64,000 nt of DNA from positions 5,458,570-5,522,569 of the forward strand of contig OZ025271.1 of NCBI GenBank assembly GCA_964019165.1, given 5' to 3'. Origin of the DNA: Mastigias papua. Taxonomy: Eukaryota; Cnidaria; Scyphozoa; Rhizostomeae; Mastigiidae. How positions within the stretch are numbered: position 1 is the first letter of the stretch; every line of letters begins with the position of its first letter. The notes beneath the pieces are model-generated. The model ran no database searches, was not told the origin of the DNA, and saw only the letters and a list, made by a program, of their open reading frames with translations. Below, piece by piece: positions 58,873 to 64,000 of the stretch. The position numbers were made by a program, and so were the translations under genes.

Positions 58873-60481
58873 TTAAATGTTGTCTAGTTTGTCCTTTATG
58901 CAAGACACAAGGACATCTTCTGGACATCCATTGTCAAATAAAAGTTGTGTTATTGTGTCCAGCTCAGAGTCTAACTTAGTTTTAGAGCATATCATAAGTG
59001 CCATATGAACTAAAGTTTTGATTAGGTTGATTTTCCTGGCTTTTGGGCTGAAGAAATTCCAACGGATGTATTGACCAGTAAACGTTGGCTTCCAGTAAAT
59101 GCTGGTGAGAAATCCAGTGCCCCCTTTCTCCACCGAAACATCTAGAAAAGTCAAGGAGTTGTTTTGCTCCTTCTCTACTGTAAATTTTAGGGCTGGATGT
59201 AGCTGGTTGAGGTTTACATGAAAACGATCACATTCCAGCTCCGAACCGAAAATGAGAAAAGTATCGTCAACATAACGAAAGTAGACACCTGGTTTTACGG
59301 TGTTATTGAAAAGTTTACTGTCATGACAACCCACGAAAATATTTGCTAAAGCTGGCCCCAAAGGACTACTCATTGCCATTCCATCTAATTGCTTATACAT
59401 CTGGTTGTTAAAACTAAATTCCACTCCTGGCGTAGCAATTAGCATCAATTCTTTGAAGGCGTCCTCGGGGAATGGAGGACAATCAAGGTGAACTCGATAC
59501 ACAGCATCAGCACAAAATCCCTATGGTCTCATCTAATGGCACGTTGATGAATAGACTGCTGATGTCAGAAGAGCACAGACATGTTTTGGCAGGTTCAACG
59601 TTGTAGTTTTGAATAAAGCTGGCAAATGTAAACGAATCTTTTACGCAATTCGAGGAGTAGAGTTTTAGGACCGGGGCCAACACTTCTGATAACCATTCAG
59701 CAAGTTCATGTTGAGAGGAGCCAATCATAGATAAAATGGACCGAAGTGGGTTATCTTCTGTGTGCGTTTTCGGTAAGCCATACATACGTGGGCGCTGTGA
59801 GCCTGTGGGTCGAACCCGATCATAAATATCACGAGTCAGGATGTTTTGGTTAACTAAGTCTAAGAAACGTTTTTGTAACTTCTGCTCGGCCTTGGCCGTA
59901 TTATCATGATGATCAACACTGCCCATGTTCAAAAACTTGGTTTTATCATTGAGAACATTGCCCATCTTTTGGATGTAATCACTTTTGTTTAAGATGACGA
60001 CCCCAGATCCCTTATCAGGTTTTGTGATTAGGATTTGTTCATTAGAACGCAGGGATTTTACAGCCTGAAAATGTTCTTTATGTATACTAAAGTCTCCTAG
60101 GTCGACTGGAGTGCCACAGTAAGCGTGTGCCAAATCCCTTCGCTTGGCTTTTAGAGAGCTAAACTCGTCGGATGAAACTAGCTTGTGCCTGGCAAGTTGA
60201 GCGTATAAAATTTCAAATTCTGCAAAAACCTCCTCTCTGTTTACACTTTTCAGTGGAAGACAAAACTCAAGGCCATTACTCAAAACGAATTTTTCGGTAT
60301 CAGAGAGAGAATAATCCGAAAGGTTTAGAATATGTTTCTCCTTGTCATTCAACGAGCCACCGAAACGCTTCTTACGTAACAGTTGGATGTTTCTATTGTG
60401 TTTTTTGTTAGTAGCATTTTCAGTCCGCTGATCAATTTCAGAAAGGTAGCGGCAAAATCGAATTAAGTCAAAAAACGACAA
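58873..60481 (-). pseudogene. Penelope-like element 4, reverse transcriptase, one main frameshift
   Basis: Two abutting frames. 59507-60481 (324 aa from 60481): NDKEKHILNLSDYSLSDTEKFVLSNGLEFC, KPDKGSGVVILNKSDYI, RMYGLPKTHTEDNPLRSILS, and SSDISSLFINVPLDETIGI with the first catalytic Asp near residue 306. 58873-59502 (209 aa) continues with YRVHLDCPPFP, FNNQMYKQLDGMAMSSPLGPALANIFVG and FRYVDDTFLIF (YVDD at residues 77-80), then TFLDVSVEK. The break between them is an extra T in gggattttgtgct near 59,515. Otherwise RT motifs are complete, so this is the best preserved element in the window. Penelope RTs copy element RNA at DNA ends. Confidence 0.9.
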
Positions 60482-60789
60482 AAAGTTGCGAATCTTGATC
60501 CATTCTCACTCATATGCACGTTATGTGTGCCAAATTTGAGCGTTGATCTTTTGAATTTTACCATTGAGAAACGCACGCTCAATAGTAGGGCTGTGTCTTG
60601 CACGAGATCTAGAATTCCGAGCGGAAATGAATTTTGGCGAAGCACGATTAGCTAAACAAAGTTTATAAAACGATATACACTACTTAGCCATTCTAATCTT
60701 ACCTCGTAGCTTTACGATGCTGTTCAGATCTCCGATCTGCGTCTTGGAGAACCTCCGCCAAAAATACGTGAAAAGTCTGTTGGTACTAC

Positions 60790-60961
60790 AGAACTTCACT
60801 ATAGCACGAAAAGCGGAAACATTCTTTTAGCATACTGAAACCTTTTTTCGTCCGACACTCGTCAGAGTATGAAACGTCGGATAACGACCGAAAGGTGAAC
60901 CGAACATATAGCCAGATGCGGGTGCACGTGATATGATGAATAATGCGTCTATTTGGCCCTA
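60790..60961 (-). repeat. upstream terminal repeat of Penelope-like element 4 (interrupted)
   Basis: Direct copy of 58,100-58,275 with few differences. Broken at ggccct by a LINE insertion at 60,961; the rest of the repeat resumes near 62,940. Confidence 0.82.
60831..60871 (-). ncRNA. type I hammerhead ribozyme motif, upstream end of Penelope-like element 4
   Basis: Same layout as the 58,139 copy: CATACT, CTGACGA, stem II GTGTCGGAC, GAAA, short stem III, TTTC, AGTATG. Stem II is shorter than in the other copy. Hammerheads in both terminal repeats, same strand as the ORF, match the published Penelope pattern. Confidence 0.7.
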
Positions 60962-62930
60962 TTTCATTTCATTTCATTCTTTTAAGGAGGGCTGCTCGTC
61001 AACAGAAGTTGGTTTTCAAGAGGCCCTCCATTAAAAACATCTAATTACAATAATACTGATAACATCAATTAAAAATTAAGCGCTAATATCTTATTTACAA
61101 TTTTTGAAGATCTATATACAACCTTGAAAGATCAAAAGTTACAGAAAAACAGCTTTTATATACTTGTCTTAAAAGTGTATAGCGAGGTAGCTTGCTTCGA
61201 CCCGGCTGATAGACAATTCCATAGTTTTGCACCTCTGAAAGAGAAACACCTTTGTCCAATAGTTTATTTTTTCAAAGGTAATCTCAGATCCGTTCCAGTG
61301 TTACGTAAGCTTTTAACTGAGCACGTAGGATTTCGGATGAAAAGGTCACATAGGTATTGTGGAGCCATCTCATTCAAGGACTTGAAGACCATTATCCTAG
61401 ATTCACTTGACACTAGTTCATCAATGGTCTTCTATCCTAGACTGTCGATAAGAGGTCTGCCTGGGGCATCGAAGCTGCTGTTCGTTATAATTCTGGCAGC
61501 ACGGTTTTGGAGTTTTTGCAGTTGCTTGATGTCAGTCAAACCAGCGCAGCCCCAAACAGAACAGCAATACCGAAAATGAGACTCAACAATACCCGTGTAG
61601 AGTGTTTGCAAAGTTTCTTTCGGGAGAAAGGACTTGGCGTGCTTTAGAAAGCCAACTGCTCTGGAGACCTTGGTAGAAACTGCTTTGATTTGTTCTTTCC
61701 AATCCAGAGATTGGTCAATTTGCAAACCAAGGTGTTTTGTTGTTTTCACTACTTCAAGCTCATTATTGCGCATTTTCAATTTCAAAACTTTATCTTGATT
61801 TTTGAGGAGTTATGTTTCTGCTTTGTACAAGTAAGCATGGAATGGGTTTTCACAACGTTCAAGGAAAGTTTATTTCCTTGAAGCCAAGAGTCGAGTTTCC
61901 TGAGATCATTGTTAATAGCCTCATTCAGCCTGGTCAAATCTTGGGACTGGTAGCACAGACTGGTATCATCAGCATACATGGATACGTTAGATTCCTGGAC
62001 AGCCTGTGGGAGATCATTGATGTAAATGAGAAAGAGAAGTGGATCAAGACAAGATCCTTGGGGGACCCCAACTTCTATATTCCCAAGTGTAGAATCAACA
62101 CCGTTAACCCTACAGAACTGTTTACGGTTAGATAGGTAGGATTTAAACCATGAGAGTTCACGTTGGTGTACACCGTAAAGACCGAGTTTTCTACAGAGAA
62201 TCTCATGATCTACAGTGTCGAAAGCCTTTTTAAGGTCGATGAACACGACTCCCACTAGCCTACCAAGATCCATTCCATTGTACCAATCGTCAGTATTTTT
62301 AACTAAGCTTGTTGCTGTTGAGTGGGGGCGCAAAAAGCCAGATTGGACAGGTGAAAAATGACCATTTTCATTCATATAATGGTACAATTGGCCTGTTATT
62401 AGTGTTCAAAGAGCCTTGAGATGCCAGGTAAGACTGATATCGGCCGATAATTGTGCTTTTCAGATTTATCCCCTTCTTTGAAAACTGGAGCGACTCTAGC
62501 AACCTTCCATGAATCTGGGAAACAACTTGTTTCAATAGATGTGTTGAACAAGAAAGCAAGCGAGTCTTCAATAAATGGTAGCGCTAGCTTAAGAAAGTAG
62601 CTAGAGATGTAGTCAGTCCCAAAGCTCTTTGCTGCCTTAACTTTGGCGAATGCATCCCTGATCTCATGTACTTCTATGGTCATGAAATGAAACGTTTTCT
62701 TCTGTTTATTAATTTCATAGTCACCAACAAGAAGTGCGTTTGAAGTGAGATTGATTTTATCCGCAAGATCTTTACCTACTGAGCAGAAGAAATTGTTCAT
62801 GGAGTTTGATATGTCATTTTTCTTGATAGTAACCGAACCAGATTGCTTAAGGCAGTCAATGGTGCTAGATTTGACCTCTTGTTAAGAAATTCATTGATGG
62901 CGTTCCAAGACTCTTTCATGTTACCCTAAC
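60962..62930 (-). pseudogene. L2/CR1-type LINE RT, inserted in the Penelope terminal repeat
   Basis: Frames in order: 62399-62800 (MNNFFCSVGKDLADKI, KSFGTDYISSYFLKLALPFI, DSWKVARVAPVFKEGDKSEKHNYRPISVLPGISRLFEH), 61782-62387 (SPVQSGFLRPHSTATSLV, VGVVFIDLKKAFDTVDHEIL with the first catalytic Asp, GVPQGSCLDPLLFLIYINDLP, SMYADDTSL with YADD) and 61432-61785 (VKTTKHLGLQIDQSLDWKEQI, HFRYCCSVWGCAG, LQNRAARIITNSSFDAP). Then the C-terminal part decays to a GAATGAAATGAAAT tail at 60,961-60,983. At least three frameshifts. The endonuclease is missing. No intact coding, but RT motifs are all present. Confidence 0.87.
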
Positions 62931-62939
62931 ATGCAGCCT

Positions 62940-63160
62940 ATGATTGGCCAATTAGCACCTATTCACCATTGCTTACTTGAAGACTCCATGTGAAGAAACA
63001 ACCTCTTTTTGTTTACACAAGATCGTCCTTTCATTTAGGTGTTTTAGAAACGGTTTACATTAAGACTCAAAACCCAGTCATGTGTAAACAAAAAGAGTCT
63101 GTTTTTTTCACTTGTACTCTTCAAGTAAACAATGGTCATACACTTGCACTTCTCAAGAGA
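62940..63160. repeat. Penelope terminal-repeat palindrome
   Basis: 62,940-63,021 continues the interrupted upstream repeat (ggccaattagcacctattcaccattgcttacttgaag...). Then 63,022-63,135 is the reverse complement of 58,285-58,410 (atcgtcctttcatttaggtg...aagtaaacaatgg). Arms at 62,966-63,021 and 63,082-63,135 are therefore inverted copies. It records head-to-head terminal repeats, a known Penelope arrangement. Confidence 0.75.
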
Positions 63161-63179
63161 TCTGACAAGTCGTTATAGT

Positions 63180-63500
63180 GTGTTATAGCCTTTTCTAAAT
63201 CAATATAGGTATTGAAATAAGAAGGATTCTGATGTGTGATGTCGTCAAAGGAGTGAGCAAAAAATTAATGGTCATTGGCTTTTTTTGTATACAGGTGTTA
63301 TCTCAGCTTTCCTAAATTCTGGAGAAAAAGTTCCATTTATGACACTAATGTTGAAGAGCTTTTGTAGCATATTTGTAAATATGTATTGGTTGTCCTTTAA
63401 AATTTTTCCTGTATTACTGCCCACAGGATTAGCCTTAATTAGTTTTAGTTTTTGTAATTCAACAGCTACTCTTTCCCCCAGAAGGAATCGGTGTTTATGG
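63180..63500 (-). pseudogene. CR1-type LINE RT fragment
   Basis: Minus reading gives VELQKLKLIKANPVGSNTGKILKDNQYIFTNMLQKLFNISVINGTFSPEFRKAEITPVYKKS, the first RT blocks of CR1-like ORF2 (relatives: DKA-GPD-IP-KILK ... G-FP--LK-A-VTPVFKKG), then a decayed QYLYxFRKGYNTL (relatives: LCGFRKGYSTQ). No catalytic Asp block remains. A short, old relic between Penelope repeat and a LINE tail. Confidence 0.65.
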
Positions 63501-63523
63501 CCAGCATATTAATCTAGGTGTTT

Positions 63524-63545
63524 CATTTCATTTCGTTTCATTTTG
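63524..63545 (-). repeat. (AATGA)n-type LINE 3' tail
   Basis: catttcatttcgtttcatttt on plus, the same tail type as at 60,961-60,983. Suggests another minus-strand LINE of the same family starting here and extending right. Confidence 0.55.
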
Positions 63546-64000
63546 AATTCTTTACGAAGGTGTTAAAAGTAAATTATAAATCTCATGGATATAAGTAACA
63601 TGCTTTCAACTAACGACTTAAATAAGTGGATTACAGTCAATTGGGAGCCATCTCACAATATAAATCTGGCAGACCACGAAATTCTTGAGATGCAAATATT
63701 TTCGCTGTTGACAAGAATCACCAATATTATAGCTTCAATAAGCTCGTCTTTAAACATTGGCAAAGGACTAGAGCAGATGTTCAACTCTGTGGAAGACCTA
63801 CATACGCCACTGTACAAATACAGACATTTTGAAATACCAGGTTTACACAGTACTCTCAATTGGCATTTTTGAGCTTTCAGCGAATCTTTGCTATAATCGT
63901 CGATACGCTGATGAAAAGGAGAAGATCTACAGACACGAAAGTTGAAAATCCTGCTCAGGAACAGTTCAATTCTATTTGTAATATCTTATTTCCTTCCACT
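63546..64000. other. unassigned window end, possibly LINE 3' region
   Basis: A plus-strand 95-codon frame (63585-63872) and a minus frame overlap, and neither shows a known domain. Position beside a LINE tail suggests a minus-strand LINE body. Confidence 0.3.

Noticed and set aside
63585..63872. 95-residue plus-strand frame at the window end
   Set aside because: No domain recognised, and a LINE tail next to it suggests that the sequence is LINE 3' region on the other strand.

Overview
The window is eukaryotic, AT-rich, and looks like repeat-rich chromosome from an invertebrate. I found no intact host gene, no operon structure and no CRISPR array. The mix of mobile elements (Penelope-like elements with GIY-YIG nucleases and hammerhead-type motifs, R2/NeSL-type LINEs with restriction-like endonucleases, CR1/L2-type LINEs, a PIF/Harbinger pair and a Tc1/mariner relic) fits a marine invertebrate, perhaps a cnidarian. 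That assignment is inference from element types, not from a marker gene.

Region 1 (1-17,859) is a head-to-tail tandem array of a non-coding monomer of 1,331 bp (type A) or 1,340 bp (type B). It holds twelve full units and a diverged, truncated edge unit. Three A units carry the same 389-bp passenger at the same site. The passenger has 88-bp perfect inverted arms, a 27-bp one-sided tail and 12-bp flanking duplications, which is the layout of a non-autonomous Penelope-like element. Each passenger-bearing A unit is followed by a B unit, so the array has higher-order structure.

Region 2 (17.9-28.5 kb) holds a Tc1/mariner relic, a Harbinger transposase with its convergent Myb/SANT partner (both broken), and a Penelope-like element on the minus strand. 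That element is split by a ~3.1-kb insertion carrying a degraded transposase-like gene. Three (TA)n tracts of more than 100 bp lie here.

Region 3 (28.5-38.1 kb) has a tRNA-like sequence, two CR1/L2-type LINE 3' ends with different short-repeat tails, a Penelope RT fragment, a LINE with a 2A-like peptide ahead of its endonuclease, an L1-type ORF1 relic, and two Penelope 3' ends with hammerhead-like motifs.

Region 4 (38.1-58.0 kb) is mainly R2/NeSL-type LINE debris. One copy is split by a 1.6-kb CR1-type insertion with a visible target duplication. Another is split by a 702-bp inverted-repeat element. Long stretches show nothing recognisable.

Region 5 (58.0-64.0 kb) holds the best preserved element, a minus-strand Penelope-like element with an RT broken mainly by one extra T, a GIY-YIG region, and a hammerhead-type ribozyme motif in the terminal repeat at each end. 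Its upstream terminal repeat was split by an L2/CR1-type LINE.

No genes here work as a pathway. The story is layered insertion: older R2-type and Penelope copies were hit by CR1/L2 LINEs and DNA elements, and a tandem satellite amplified a captured Penelope-derived hairpin.
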